DNA of 38,150 bases, taken from NCBI GenBank assembly GCA_022616435.1, contig JAKEET010000193.1, positions 1 to 38,150 on the forward strand, in the 5' to 3' direction. The stretch comes from Gemmataceae bacterium. GTDB taxonomy: Bacteria; Planctomycetota; Planctomycetia; Gemmatales; Gemmataceae. The position numbers and the translations under genes are program-made. Positions 25,661 to 34,626 of this stretch are shown piece after piece (position 1 is the stretch's first letter; every line of letters begins with the position of its first letter). The notes beneath the pieces were generated by a model. The model ran no database searches, had not been told where the DNA came from, and saw only the letters and a program-made list of their open reading frames with translations.

Positions 25661-26815
25661 ATGCGCATCGTTCACCTCATGGCGTCGCCGTTCTACGGCG
25701 GTCCGGAGCGGCAAATGCTCGGGCTGGCGCGGCATCTGCCGGGCCGGTACGAGAGCGTGTTCGTCTCATTCGCCGAGGGGGGCCGCTGCGCTCCGTTTTT
25801 GGACCAGGTGCGCCGCGGCGGTTTCGAGGCCTACGAGCTGGAGCACAACGCCCCGCGGATGCGGCAGGCGGCGAATGAAGTGGCCCGCCTGCTCCGCAAG
25901 CTCGACGCCGACGTGCTCAGTTGCAGCGGCTACAAGCCGGACATCATCGGCTGGTGGGCGGCGCGGCAGGCCGGCATCCCGGCCGTGTCCATCTCGCACG
26001 GCTGGACGGCGGCGACCTGGAAGGTGCGCGTCAACGAAACCTGCGATCGCCTGGTGATCCGCTGGATGGACGCGGTGGTCTGCGTTTCGAAAGCCCAGGC
26101 GGCGAAGGTGCGCCGCGCCGGCGTGCCGGACGCTCAGATCGCGATCATCCACAACGCCGTCGCGGACGAAGCGTTCGCGCCGGCCGAGCCGCAGTTCGCC
26201 GACCGGCTGGCGGGCCTGTTTCCGCGGCGCCCGCGCTGGCTTGTCGGCGCCGCCGGCCGGCTCAGCCCGGAGAAAGGCTTCGCCGACCTGGTCGAGGCGG
26301 CCGCCCTGGCGCTTCGCCGGCAGCCCGAGTTCGGCTTTGTCGTGTTCGGCGACGGGCCGTTGCGACCGGCGCTGACCGAGCGCATTGCGACGCTGAAGAT
26401 GGCCGATCGATGCATCCTGGCCGGCTTCCGTGACGACGCGGCGAAGTACCTGCCGCACCTCGACCTGGCGGTGTTGCCGTCGTTGACCGAGGGACTCCCG
26501 GTGATCCTGCTCGAAGCGTTCGCGGCCGGCCTTCCCGTGGTGGCCACGGCCGTCGGCGGGATTCCTGAAGTGGTGGAGCCCGGTGTGAGCGGGCTGCTGG
26601 CGCCGGCCGGCAATCCCACGGCCCTGGCCGAGCGGATCGTCGCGATGTTTGGAAACGCCGTGGATCGCCGCGCCTGGGGGCAGGCGGGACAGGCCCGCGT
26701 CCGTCGCGAGTTCACCTTCGCGACACAGAGCGTGAAGTACCAGCAGCTTTTCGACCGCCTGGCGCGAACGAAGACGCCGCGGCAGCGGCGGCCGGCTGCG
26801 GCGGTTGTGAGCTAG
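25661..26815 (+). CDS. Glycosyltransferase family 4 (GT-B)
   Basis: The 384-residue enzyme starts at ATG 25661; a much longer open frame reaches back into the upstream gene but is a shadow. It begins MRIVHLMASPFYGGPERQML (acceptor loop), has AAGRLSPEKGFADLVEAA near residue 195 and the donor-site motif EGLPVILLEAFAAGLPVV near 280. It is a typical retaining GT4 enzyme. It is the third GT in a row, consistent with a repeat unit of at least four sugars. No specificity can be given. Confidence 0.93.
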   Translation: MRIVHLMASPFYGGPERQMLGLARHLPGRYESVFVSFAEGGRCAPFLDQVRRGGFEAYELEHNAPRMRQAANEVARLLRKLDADVLSCSGYKPDIIGWWAARQAGIPAVSISHGWTAATWKVRVNETCDRLVIRWMDAVVCVSKAQAAKVRRAGVPDAQIAIIHNAVADEAFAPAEPQFADRLAGLFPRRPRWLVGAAGRLSPEKGFADLVEAAALALRRQPEFGFVVFGDGPLRPALTERIATLKMADRCILAGFRDDAAKYLPHLDLAVLPSLTEGLPVILLEAFAAGLPVVATAVGGIPEVVEPGVSGLLAPAGNPTALAERIVAMFGNAVDRRAWGQAGQARVRREFTFATQSVKYQQLFDRLARTKTPRQRRPAAAVVS

Positions 26816-26853
26816 ACTTGAGCGCGAGGGGTTGGTCCGGAGAGGGTTGCGTC

Positions 26854-28155
26854 GTGGTTGCATCGTTGAAACGCTACGCGCGCGAGACCGAGGATTGGCT
26901 GCGCTATCATCCGCGCGTGCGTGACTTCCTGAGCCTGTACCAACGCTGGGGCGACCGCCTGCGCTCCGCCCGCGACCCGCAGGAGGTCGCGCGCTCCATC
27001 GTCCGCCTCTGCGCGGCCGCCCGGCTGGCGCGCGATGCGGACACCGTCCGCTGCTTGCAGCGGCAGATTCACGAGCGGCTCGTCGAGCTCGATGGCCGCG
27101 AGCTCGACTGGAGCGAGTTTGTCGCCGGCATCGACGACCGCAGCATCGTGAAGGCGGCGATTCTGAAACCGCACGTGGGCCCCAACGAAAAGGGTCTGGT
27201 GTTCGTTTCCTTCGAGAACCAGTGGATCAAGCTGCTTCGGCTCGCCGATCTGCCCGATTTCGCCGAGCGCTACGACCTGGTCCTGGCCCCCAGCGGCAGC
27301 CCGCACAACCTGATCAACTACGCCTTCGCGGCGGCGTATCCCGGGGCGTTGTTCACGCTGATCAGCAACGGGAGCGATCTGGAGGCGTTGCCGGGCGTCA
27401 GCGACAAGGTCGTGACGGCGCCCCTGTATGCATCGAGCTGGGTCAACCCGGATCGGTTCACGCCCAGGCCAAAGGCGGAGCGAGCCTTCGACCTGATCAT
27501 GGTCGCGAACTTCGCGAAGTTCAAACGGCACTACGTGCTGTTCCGGGCGCTGCAATCGATGCCGCGCGACATTCGCGTGCTCTTGATTGGACAGCATCAG
27601 GACCAGCGGACGTCGGCGTCGGTCGAGGAGGAAGCGCGCTGGTACGGCGTCCGCGAGCGCTTCACGCTGCGCGTGAATCAGAGTTATGCGGACGTGACCA
27701 GCGCCTTCTGCGCTAGCCGGGCCAGCGTGATCCTGTCGCGGCGGGAAGGTTCGTGCGTGGTGGTGGCGGAATCGATGTTCGCCGACGCGCCCGTCGCGGT
27801 GCTGGACAACGCCGAGCTGGGCTCGAGGGCGTTCATCAACGACCGCACCGGGATGTTCGTGCGTGAGGACGACCTGGCCGAGCAGCTCGCGGACCTGGTG
27901 GCGCACGCCGACTGTTTCGCGCCCCGCGCGTGGGCGGAAGCCAACATCTCGTGCTGGCGCAGCAGCGCGAAGCTCAATGGCATCGTCAAGGAACATGCCG
28001 TGAAGCACGGCCGGTCATGGACGCAGGACCTGGCCCCGTTGCAATGGTGTCCCGATCCGCAACTGGTGCGCGGCGAAGATCGGGCCTGGGCCGCGGCAGA
28101 GCGGCGGAGCATTGCGGAGCGTTTTGGCGTGACGATCGGACCGGAGACGGCCTGA
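26854..28155 (+). CDS. Divergent GT-B glycosyltransferase
   Basis: The GTG at 26854 is chosen because GGAGAGGG lies 7 nt before it, giving 433 residues; a TTG at 26818 is the open-frame limit. The N-terminal 110 residues are helical and unfamiliar. The middle has GLVFVSFENQWIKLLRLADL, and the C-terminal half has AFDLIMVANFAKFKRHYVLFR and ASVILSRREGSCVVVAESMF, which looks like the donor-binding half of GT-B enzymes with an E-x7-E-like pair. A charged C-terminal tail follows. The stop TGA overlaps the next start (TGATG), so translation is probably coupled. Transferase activity is inferred; substrates are unknown. Confidence 0.82.
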   Translation: MVASLKRYARETEDWLRYHPRVRDFLSLYQRWGDRLRSARDPQEVARSIVRLCAAARLARDADTVRCLQRQIHERLVELDGRELDWSEFVAGIDDRSIVKAAILKPHVGPNEKGLVFVSFENQWIKLLRLADLPDFAERYDLVLAPSGSPHNLINYAFAAAYPGALFTLISNGSDLEALPGVSDKVVTAPLYASSWVNPDRFTPRPKAERAFDLIMVANFAKFKRHYVLFRALQSMPRDIRVLLIGQHQDQRTSASVEEEARWYGVRERFTLRVNQSYADVTSAFCASRASVILSRREGSCVVVAESMFADAPVAVLDNAELGSRAFINDRTGMFVREDDLAEQLADLVAHADCFAPRAWAEANISCWRSSAKLNGIVKEHAVKHGRSWTQDLAPLQWCPDPQLVRGEDRAWAAAERRSIAERFGVTIGPETA

Positions 28156-29381
28156 TGTTGTGGGTTGAGATCGTGTTCTGGGTCTGCCTGGCGTTCGTGG
28201 GCTACACGTTCGCCGGTTATCCGCTGTGCCTGGCGGTCGTGGCCAGGCTGCGTCCCAAGCCGATCCGGCGCGGCGAGTTTCACGGCTGCATTTCGGTGAT
28301 CGTGGCGGCCCGCAACGAAGAAACCGCCATCGGCGCCCGCATCGAAGAGCTGTGCCGGCAGGTGCGCCGCGCCGGCGTCCACGGTGAAATCATCGTGGTC
28401 TCCGACGGCTCGACCGATCGGACGGCCGACATCGCCCGCCGCCACGAATGCAACGGCCCGGTGCGCGTGCTGGAGCTGGCCGACAATGTCGGCAAGGCGG
28501 CGGCGTTGTCGCGCGCGTGCCGGATGGCCGCCGGCGACGTGCTGGTGTTCGCCGACACCCGGCAGCGCTGGGCCGACGACGCCCTGCCGAATCTGCTGGC
28601 GAATTTCGCCGACCCCACGGTCGGCGCCGTCAGCGGCGACCTGGTCCTGGAAGACGCGCCGGGCGTGCTCACCGGCGTGGGTCTGTACTGGCGCCTGGAA
28701 AAGTGGCTGCGCAAAACCGAGAGCCTGGTTCACGCCCAGATCGGCGTCACCGGCGCCATCAGCGCCGTGCGCCGCGTGCTGTTCCGGCCGATCCCGGCCG
28801 GCACCATCCTCGACGATGTCTACTGGCCGCTCGACGTGGCGCTGCAGGGCTATCGGGTGGTTCATGATGAGCGAGCGCAGGCCTTCGACCGGCTCCCCGA
28901 CAACGCCGGCGACGAATTCCGTCGCAAGGTCCGCACCCTGGCAGGCAACTACCAGCTCGTCGCCCGGCTGCCGCAGGCGTTGTTGCCGTGGCGAAACCCG
29001 GTGTGGTGGTCGTGGCTTTCACACAAACTCATGCGACTGGCGGCGCCGTGGGCCCTGCTGGCGGTGCTCGCTTGCAACATCGTGTTGACCGGGCCGGTGT
29101 ACCGGCCGATCCTCGCCGCCCAGCTGTACCTCTACGGCCTGGCGCTGTTCGGTCTGATGTTGCGGTGCGGGCCGTCGGCCCGTCTCATTGGCGTGGCCAG
29201 CTCGTTCGTGGTGCTCAATGCCGCCGCCTGGCTGGCGTTCTGGGTGTGGGTCACGGGGCGCGCCGGCCGAAGCTGGACCAAGGCCCGCTACCAACTGAAG
29301 CCGATGAACGTTGAATTGACCACGACGCTCCAAACCGCTGCCCGCGAGCCCAGGACGGCGACCGCGGCGACTTCCCGCTGA
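28155..29381 (+). CDS. Membrane-bound glycosyltransferase family 2
   Basis: The 408-residue protein has an N-terminal membrane helix (about 3-30), a GT-A domain and three or four C-terminal membrane segments (about 290-385). Motifs are SVIVAARNEETAIGARI (nucleotide-binding start), VVSDGSTDRTADIARRH, VFADTRQRWADDAL in the DXD region, GVTGAISAVRRVLF, and LDDVYWPLDVALQGYRVV for the catalytic ED-like segment. The layout resembles processive or chain-extending enzymes of the chitin/hyaluronan synthase group and the polymer-linked GT2 of exosortase loci. The start overlaps the upstream stop by one base. Confidence 0.92.
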   Translation: MLWVEIVFWVCLAFVGYTFAGYPLCLAVVARLRPKPIRRGEFHGCISVIVAARNEETAIGARIEELCRQVRRAGVHGEIIVVSDGSTDRTADIARRHECNGPVRVLELADNVGKAAALSRACRMAAGDVLVFADTRQRWADDALPNLLANFADPTVGAVSGDLVLEDAPGVLTGVGLYWRLEKWLRKTESLVHAQIGVTGAISAVRRVLFRPIPAGTILDDVYWPLDVALQGYRVVHDERAQAFDRLPDNAGDEFRRKVRTLAGNYQLVARLPQALLPWRNPVWWSWLSHKLMRLAAPWALLAVLACNIVLTGPVYRPILAAQLYLYGLALFGLMLRCGPSARLIGVASSFVVLNAAAWLAFWVWVTGRAGRSWTKARYQLKPMNVELTTTLQTAAREPRTATAATSR

Positions 29382-29403
29382 GCCGGAGGCTCAGGAGACG
29401 CTC

Positions 29404-30618
29404 ATGACTTCCTGGTGGATACTGTTGCTGGTCATCCTGGCGGCGATCGTGATGTTCGCCGCGTGGGAGATCCACCGCCGGCACCTGACGCGCTGGCTCA
29501 TACCCTACGTGCGCGAACGCCGTCGGCGGCGGCTCCCCGGGCCGGATGAAGAAATCCATGTGCTGCTGTGCATCGCCGATCATTTCGAGCCAAAGGGGGA
29601 CGGCGCCGACGCCGCGCGGGGCGCCGCCCGCGTCCGGCACTGGCGGCGCGAGTATCCGCGCCGCCTCGGGAGCTTCCGCGACAGCGACGGCCGGCCGCCG
29701 CGCTACACGTTCTTCTTTCCGGTGGAGGAGTACGAAAGCGAGTATCTCGAACAGCTTGGCGAGCTCTGCCGCGACGGCTTCGCCGAAGTGGAAATCCACC
29801 TGCACCATCAGCATGACACTGCCGAAGGTCTGCGCCGCAAGCTCGAGACGTTCCGCGACCTGCTCGTCGAGCGGCACGGCTTGCTGTCGCGCCATCGGGC
29901 CACCGGCGCCGCGGCCTACGCGTTTGTCCACGGCAACTGGGCGCTGTGCAACTCGCGGCCCGACGGCAGCTGGTGCGGCGTCAACAACGAGCTGGCCATC
30001 TTGCACGAGACGGGCTGTTACGCCGACATGACGTATCCGTCGGCGCCCGATCCGACCCAGCCGCCGGTCATCAACCGCATTTACCATGCCCGCGACATTC
30101 CCGGCCGGCCGCGCTCGCACGAGGTCGGCTGCTTCCCCGGCAACGGCCCGCCGCCCGAGGACGCCGTGATGATGATCCAGGGACCGCTGGTGCTCGATTG
30201 GGGCAGGCGCAAATGGGGCGTGCTGCCGCGCCTGGAGAACGGCTGCTTGCAGGCGTCGCAGCCGCCGGCGATCGAACGGCTCGACGCGTGGCTGCGGGCC
30301 CGCGTGCAGATGCCGGGGCGGCCGGACTGGTTTTTCGTCAAGCTGCACGCCCACGGCGCGAGCGAGGAATTCCACGAGTGCCTGCTCGGCGAACCGATGG
30401 TGCGATTTCATCAAGAGCTGGCGCGTCGCGCTCGCGAGGACCGGAGATTCCATTACCACTATGTGACCGCCCGCGAGATGTACAACCTGGCCCGCGCCGC
30501 CGAGGCTGGCTACCGGGGCCCCGTCGCGGACGCATTGGATTTTGAGCTGGTGTCCAACATCGCCGACCCGGCCGGTGGAACCGGGGACAGGCACGTTGTT
30601 CGAGCTCAGACCGCCTGA
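29404..30618 (+). CDS. Conserved membrane-anchored His-rich protein, deacetylase-like
   Basis: The 404-residue protein has an N-terminal membrane anchor (about 4-22) followed by a basic stretch and a large domain. Possible metal-ligand motifs are CIADHFEPKGDGADA (near 55), EVEIHLHHQHDT (near 130), FVHGNWALCNSRPDG (near 175) and FVKLHAHGASEE (near 310). Spaced Asp/His residues and a C-terminal HYHYVTAREMYNL suggest a polysaccharide deacetylase or glycoside-hydrolase-like (beta/alpha) barrel, but the NodB motifs are not exact, so the enzymatic call is an inference. Its place at the end of the GT run points to exopolysaccharide processing. It overlaps the convergent epimerase gene by 13 nt at the 3' ends. 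Confidence 0.8.
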   Translation: MTSWWILLLVILAAIVMFAAWEIHRRHLTRWLIPYVRERRRRRLPGPDEEIHVLLCIADHFEPKGDGADAARGAARVRHWRREYPRRLGSFRDSDGRPPRYTFFFPVEEYESEYLEQLGELCRDGFAEVEIHLHHQHDTAEGLRRKLETFRDLLVERHGLLSRHRATGAAAYAFVHGNWALCNSRPDGSWCGVNNELAILHETGCYADMTYPSAPDPTQPPVINRIYHARDIPGRPRSHEVGCFPGNGPPPEDAVMMIQGPLVLDWGRRKWGVLPRLENGCLQASQPPAIERLDAWLRARVQMPGRPDWFFVKLHAHGASEEFHECLLGEPMVRFHQELARRAREDRRFHYHYVTAREMYNLARAAEAGYRGPVADALDFELVSNIADPAGGTGDRHVVRAQTA

Positions 30619-31529
30619 AGCGTCCGCGCCAGGCCGTCGCGAAAGCGGACCTGCGGCTCATAGCCGAGGTCGCGCCGGGCCAGCGTGATGTCGGCGAGTG
30701 AGTGACGGACATCGCCGGCGCGCGGCGGCGCATGAACCGGCTGCACGGACGTGCCCAGGAGGTCGTTGAGGTGCTTGACCAGCTCGATAATCGTGACGCT
30801 GCGGCCGGCGCCGATGTTGTACACCTGGCCCACCGCCCGCGGCGCCTGCGCCGCCTTGATCAGGGCCTGGACCACGTCGGCGACGTGGACGAAATCGCGG
30901 GTCTGCAGGCCGTCGCCGAAGATCGTCGGCGCTTGGCCCCGCGCCATGGCGGCGCTGAACAACGAGATGACGCCGGAATATGGACTCGAAGCGTCTTGAC
31001 GGGGGCCATAGACGTTGAAGAACCGCAAACGCACGGTTTCGAGCCCGTACACCGCCGTGCAGCACTGGCAGTAGTGCTCGCCGGCCAGCTTGGCGGCGGC
31101 GTACGGCGACATCGGCAACAATGCGTCGGTCTCGCGGCGCACGTCGCCGGGCTGGTCGCCATAGGCGCTGCTGCTGGCGGCGTAGACGACGCGGCGCACC
31201 CCGGCTTGCCGTGCGGCATCCAGCACCATGAGCGTGCCGGTGGCGCAGGCGTCATGCGAGGCGAGCGGGTTCTCGACGCTCTTGGTCACCGACGGCAAGG
31301 CCGCCAGGTGAAAGACGAGGTCGCAGCCGGCGACCGCGTGCCGGACGGCGTCGGCGGCGGTGATGCCGGCCTCGACAACCTGCACGGCGTCCTTGATGGG
31401 CGCCAGGTTGTCGGCCTTGCCCGAGCTGAAATCGTCCAGCACGCGGACGGTATGGCCCTGACCCACGAGGGCCTCGGCCAGGTGCGACCCGATGAAACCA
31501 GCGCCGCCGGTAACCAGACACGTGCTCAC
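30606..31529 (-). CDS. NAD-dependent nucleotide-sugar epimerase/dehydratase
   Basis: This 307-residue extended short-chain dehydrogenase starts at a GTG (31529) with CAGGAG upstream. It shows the Rossmann motif VTGGAGFIGSHLAEAL (residues 6-21), DDFSSGK, the Ser/Thr-Tyr-Lys active site at SSAYG and SPYAAAKLAGE (YxxxK near 155-159), and FFNVYGPRQDASSPYSGVI. It resembles UDP-glucose 4-epimerase and related enzymes that supply GalE-type or uronic sugars. It is the only minus-strand gene inside the exopolysaccharide locus, and its start lies 17 nt from the divergent deacetylase start. The precise sugar nucleotide is unknown. Confidence 0.92.
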   Translation of the reverse strand: MSTCLVTGGAGFIGSHLAEALVGQGHTVRVLDDFSSGKADNLAPIKDAVQVVEAGITAADAVRHAVAGCDLVFHLAALPSVTKSVENPLASHDACATGTLMVLDAARQAGVRRVVYAASSSAYGDQPGDVRRETDALLPMSPYAAAKLAGEHYCQCCTAVYGLETVRLRFFNVYGPRQDASSPYSGVISLFSAAMARGQAPTIFGDGLQTRDFVHVADVVQALIKAAQAPRAVGQVYNIGAGRSVTIIELVKHLNDLLGTSVQPVHAPPRAGDVRHSLADITLARRDLGYEPQVRFRDGLARTLQAV

Positions 31530-31546
31530 CAGATGACTCCTGATGC

Positions 31547-32386
31547 ATGATGAAGCGACTCGCGAAATCGACCCTCTGTGCCTTGTGGAAGTATAGCGGC
31601 GTCATGGCCGCGCAGGAAACCATGGCGCGCTGGTCGGGCCGTTCGTCGATGGCCATTCTGCTGTTCCACCGAGTCACCGACGAGATCCCGCGCGACGGTC
31701 TCACCGTGCCCACAGCATGGTTCCGGGAGCTGTGCGAATTGCTGGAGCGGCGCTTCCACGTCGTCTCGATGAATGAGTTTGAGCGCATCCGCCGCGCCCG
31801 CGAGAACCCGCCCCAGCGCACCGTGGCGATCCATTTCGATGACTGCTACCGCGACAACCTGTCCGCGGCCCGGGCCCTCGCCGAGCACAATCTGCCGGCG
31901 ACGTTCTTCATCCCCACCCAGTTCGTCGGCACGGATCACGTGTTCGATTGGGACCGCGACTTGAAGCGCATGCCCAACCTGACCTGGGACGACGTCCGCG
32001 ACATGGTCGCGCTCGGCCACGACATCGGCTCGCACAGCGTGTCCCACGCCGATTTCGGCGCGATCGACGAAACCCAGGCCCGCCGCGAGTTGATCGACTC
32101 GAAACGAACGCTTGAAGAGCAAATCGGACGGCCGGTGCGCTGGTTTGCCTATCCGTTTGGCCTGTGCGACAACTTCCGCCCCGAATACTTGCCGCTGGTG
32201 CGCGACGCGGGGTACGAGGCGTGCTTTTCGGGATACGGCGGCTTCGTCGATGCGCGGCGGCAGCAGCCGATCTCGCCGCGCGTGCCGGCGCCGTCGTTTG
32301 ATACGGTCTTGAATCTCGAGCTGCACCTGACGGGCTGTCTCGATTGGTTCTACGCGTTGAAGCGTCAGGCAGGCGTGATCTCGTAA
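31547..32386 (+). CDS. Polysaccharide deacetylase (NodB/CE4)
   Basis: The 279-residue protein is a CE4 homology-domain deacetylase: HRVTDEIP (near 42), the first metal motif AIHFDDCYRDN (near 94, with the catalytic Asp-Asp), the second metal motif IGSHSVSHADF (near 160; H-x3-H) and WFAYPFG (near 204). It would remove N- or O-acetyl groups from exopolysaccharide. The start is uncertain: 31547 has no good ribosome-binding site, and 31604 is an alternative that would trim 19 residues. Such deacetylases are regular members of exosortase loci. Confidence 0.92.
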   Translation: MMKRLAKSTLCALWKYSGVMAAQETMARWSGRSSMAILLFHRVTDEIPRDGLTVPTAWFRELCELLERRFHVVSMNEFERIRRARENPPQRTVAIHFDDCYRDNLSAARALAEHNLPATFFIPTQFVGTDHVFDWDRDLKRMPNLTWDDVRDMVALGHDIGSHSVSHADFGAIDETQARRELIDSKRTLEEQIGRPVRWFAYPFGLCDNFRPEYLPLVRDAGYEACFSGYGGFVDARRQQPISPRVPAPSFDTVLNLELHLTGCLDWFYALKRQAGVIS

Positions 32387-32411
32387 CTCTAGGTCGGGAA
32401 ACCGGTCCACG

Positions 32412-33629
32412 ATGGAATTCGTCTCCACCACGTCCTTGCGGCCCCAATCGGTCAAAGCCCGCGCGACCGACAGCGCAACCGCCTCGCGGACCGGGCCGAG
32501 GTTCACGGTAGATCGGCTGGGGTACGACGATCTCGCAGGTCATCGCGAATCCTGGGAATCCCTGGCCGCCCAGGCCCTGGAACCGAATTGCTTCTACGAG
32601 CCGTGGATGCTGCTGCCGGCCGTGCGGCGCCTTGCCGGCGACGTGAAGCTCGAGTTCATCCTCGTCTACCGCGAAGACCGCGGCGGCCGCGAGCTGTGCG
32701 GGTTCTTTCCATTCGAGCGCCGCCGATGCTTCAGGCGAATCCCCGTGCGCGTGCTGTCCCTGTGGAAGCATCGTCACGCCGTGCTGTGCCTGCCGCTCCT
32801 GCATCGTGAACATGCCGCCGATGCGCTGCAGGCCTGCCTGCGCTGGACCGGCACGGATCGGCACGGCGGCAGCCTGGTGGACATGCCGTACGTGCCGGGC
32901 GAAGGACGGTTTGCCCAGGTGCTGGTCGATGTCATCAATCAGCTCGGCTGCATGACCTTCCCCGTGGAGAGCTTCACGCGGGCCCTGCTCCGGCCTGCGG
33001 CCAACGCCGAATCCTACATCCAGGCCGCGCTGGCCCCGAAGCATCGCCGCGAGCTGCAGCGCCTCCGGCGCCGGCTCGGCGACCTGGGCAAGCTCGAAGT
33101 CCGTTCCCTCGAACCGGGCGATGATCCGCGGCCGTGGATCGAGCAGTTCCTGCAACTGGAGGCGCGCGGCTGGAAGGGCGCCGAGCAGACCGCGCTGGCC
33201 TGCACGGACAACGAACGCGGCTACTTTGCCGACATCGTGACGGCGGCCCACGCGCGCGGCCAGCTCATGATGCTCGGCTTGTTCGTGAACGGCGCGGCGG
33301 TGGCCCTCAAGTGCAACTTTCGCGCGGGCGACGGCGCCTTCGCCCTCAAGATCGCCTTCGACGAGCGCTACGACAAGTTCTCGCCCGGCGTGCAACTGGA
33401 GCTGGACAACATCGCCCTCGCCCACCGGCTCTCCGGCCTGGCCTGGATGGACTCGTGCGCGATCGCGAATCACTCGATGATCAATCGCCTGTGGACCGAG
33501 CGGCGCACGATCCAGCACATCCTGCTGTCGACGGGACGTTGGCCAGGCGAGTTGCTGCTCGGACTGCTGCCGCTGGCGCGGGCGCTCAAACGATGCGGGC
33601 AACGCTGGCTGCACCAACCCGAAGCGTAA
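32412..33629 (+). CDS. FemAB/GNAT-family (BioF2-like) acyltransferase
   Basis: The 405-residue protein has the two-lobed GNAT layout of FemAB-like proteins: an N-terminal lobe with FYEPWMLLPAVRRLAG and LCGFFPFERRR, and a C-terminal lobe with LAPKHRRELQRLRRRLGDL, RGQLMMLGLFVNGAAVALK and FALKIAFDERYDKFSPGVQLE, the conserved late motif. Relatives occur in exosortase/PEP-CTERM loci and may attach amino acids or acyl groups to cell-envelope polymers; the donor is unknown. The last residues, HQPEA, and the stop are encoded inside a dispersed 24-bp inverted repeat at 33612-33673. A second FemAB-like gene follows at 34623. Confidence 0.85.
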   Translation: MEFVSTTSLRPQSVKARATDSATASRTGPRFTVDRLGYDDLAGHRESWESLAAQALEPNCFYEPWMLLPAVRRLAGDVKLEFILVYREDRGGRELCGFFPFERRRCFRRIPVRVLSLWKHRHAVLCLPLLHREHAADALQACLRWTGTDRHGGSLVDMPYVPGEGRFAQVLVDVINQLGCMTFPVESFTRALLRPAANAESYIQAALAPKHRRELQRLRRRLGDLGKLEVRSLEPGDDPRPWIEQFLQLEARGWKGAEQTALACTDNERGYFADIVTAAHARGQLMMLGLFVNGAAVALKCNFRAGDGAFALKIAFDERYDKFSPGVQLELDNIALAHRLSGLAWMDSCAIANHSMINRLWTERRTIQHILLSTGRWPGELLLGLLPLARALKRCGQRWLHQPEA

Positions 33630-33673
33630 GCGAGGATTTCGCTTGCGCCCCTCGCTCACGCTTCGGGTTGGTG
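33612..33673. repeat. 24-bp inverted repeat spanning the FemAB stop codon
   Basis: The arms 33612-33635 (CACCAACCCGAAGCGTAAGC...) and 33650-33673 are reverse complements with one mismatch, around a 14-nt loop. The left arm encodes the last residues and the TAA of the upstream gene. It may act as a transcript-stabilising hairpin or terminator, but no T tract follows. The design matches dispersed repeats typical of Gemmata-like genomes. Confidence 0.85.
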
Positions 33674-33711
33674 CAGCAGCACGCACGAAGCATGGGCAGA
33701 AGGAGGTTCCG

Positions 33712-34626
33712 ATGCGTCTGGTGAACGTGGATCACGACAACGCCGCCGTCAATCCGGCCGCGCGCGGGGTCGAGCAGCTATTGGAGATCGACCCCGCCGC
33801 GTTTCGCGACAACTTCGCGCGCCGGCCGTTCCTGATCGGGCACCGCCTGGCCGATCATCCATTGTTTCAGTTGCCGCGGCTGCTGGAGCTGGCACGGTCG
33901 CTGCCCGAGGCCAACGTCGAGTACAACGCCGGCGATATCCCGATCAGCGTCGCGCCGGAATTGACGCCGCGCACCGGCTTGTCCCCCGAGGAAACGGTGC
34001 GGCGCATCGAGGAATGCCGGTCGTGGATGGCGCTCAAGTACGTCGAGCACGATCCGGATTACCGCGACCTGCTCGAGCGCTGCCTGGCCGAGGTGAGGCC
34101 GCACTCGGCGCCCATCGCGCCCGGGATGATGCAGGCCCAGGCGTTCATCTTCTTGACGTCGCCGCATTCGGTGACGCCGTACCACATGGACCCGGAGCAC
34201 AACTTCCTCTTGCAGATTCGCGGGAGCAAACGCATCCACCAGTTCGATCCCTGCGATCGGTCGATCGTCACCGAGCAAGACCTGGAGCGCTTCTACGGCG
34301 GGGCCCACCGCAACATGACTTTCCGCGAAGAATTCCGGTCCAAGGCCTGGGTCTTCGACCTGCAGCCGGGCCAGGGGCTGCACTTCCCGGTGACGGCGCC
34401 GCACTTCGTCGAGAACGGCCCGAGCGTGTCGGTGTCGTTCAGCATCACCTTCCGGACGCCCGACCTGGAGCGGCGCAGCATCGTCCACAACGTCAACGCC
34501 TACCTGCGCGGCCGGGGCTGGCGGCCCAGCCCGTTCGGCCAGCGCCCCTGGCGCGATCGCCTCAAGGCCGCGGGGTATCGAATGTGGCGCAAGGCCCGCG
34601 CCTGGCTTGGGAGACCGGTGTCGTGA
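33712..34626 (+). CDS. Cupin_8/JmjC-like Fe(II)/2-oxoglutarate oxygenase-type protein
   Basis: The 304-residue protein starts at ATG 33712 after a perfect AGGAGG. The central region is a cupin-like barrel: PYHMDPEHNFLLQIRGSK provides His158-x-Asp160, and LHFPVTAPHFVENG provides a distal His (224 or 231), together the 2-His-1-carboxylate iron site of JmjC/cupin_8 hydroxylases. QIRGSKRIHQFDP matches the family's following strand. It may hydroxylate a protein or a small acceptor. In this locus, flanked by two FemAB-like genes, a role in modifying envelope polymer or its amino-acid substituents is an inference. Its last four bases (GTGA) overlap the next GTG start. Confidence 0.85.
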   Translation: MRLVNVDHDNAAVNPAARGVEQLLEIDPAAFRDNFARRPFLIGHRLADHPLFQLPRLLELARSLPEANVEYNAGDIPISVAPELTPRTGLSPEETVRRIEECRSWMALKYVEHDPDYRDLLERCLAEVRPHSAPIAPGMMQAQAFIFLTSPHSVTPYHMDPEHNFLLQIRGSKRIHQFDPCDRSIVTEQDLERFYGGAHRNMTFREEFRSKAWVFDLQPGQGLHFPVTAPHFVENGPSVSVSFSITFRTPDLERRSIVHNVNAYLRGRGWRPSPFGQRPWRDRLKAAGYRMWRKARAWLGRPVS

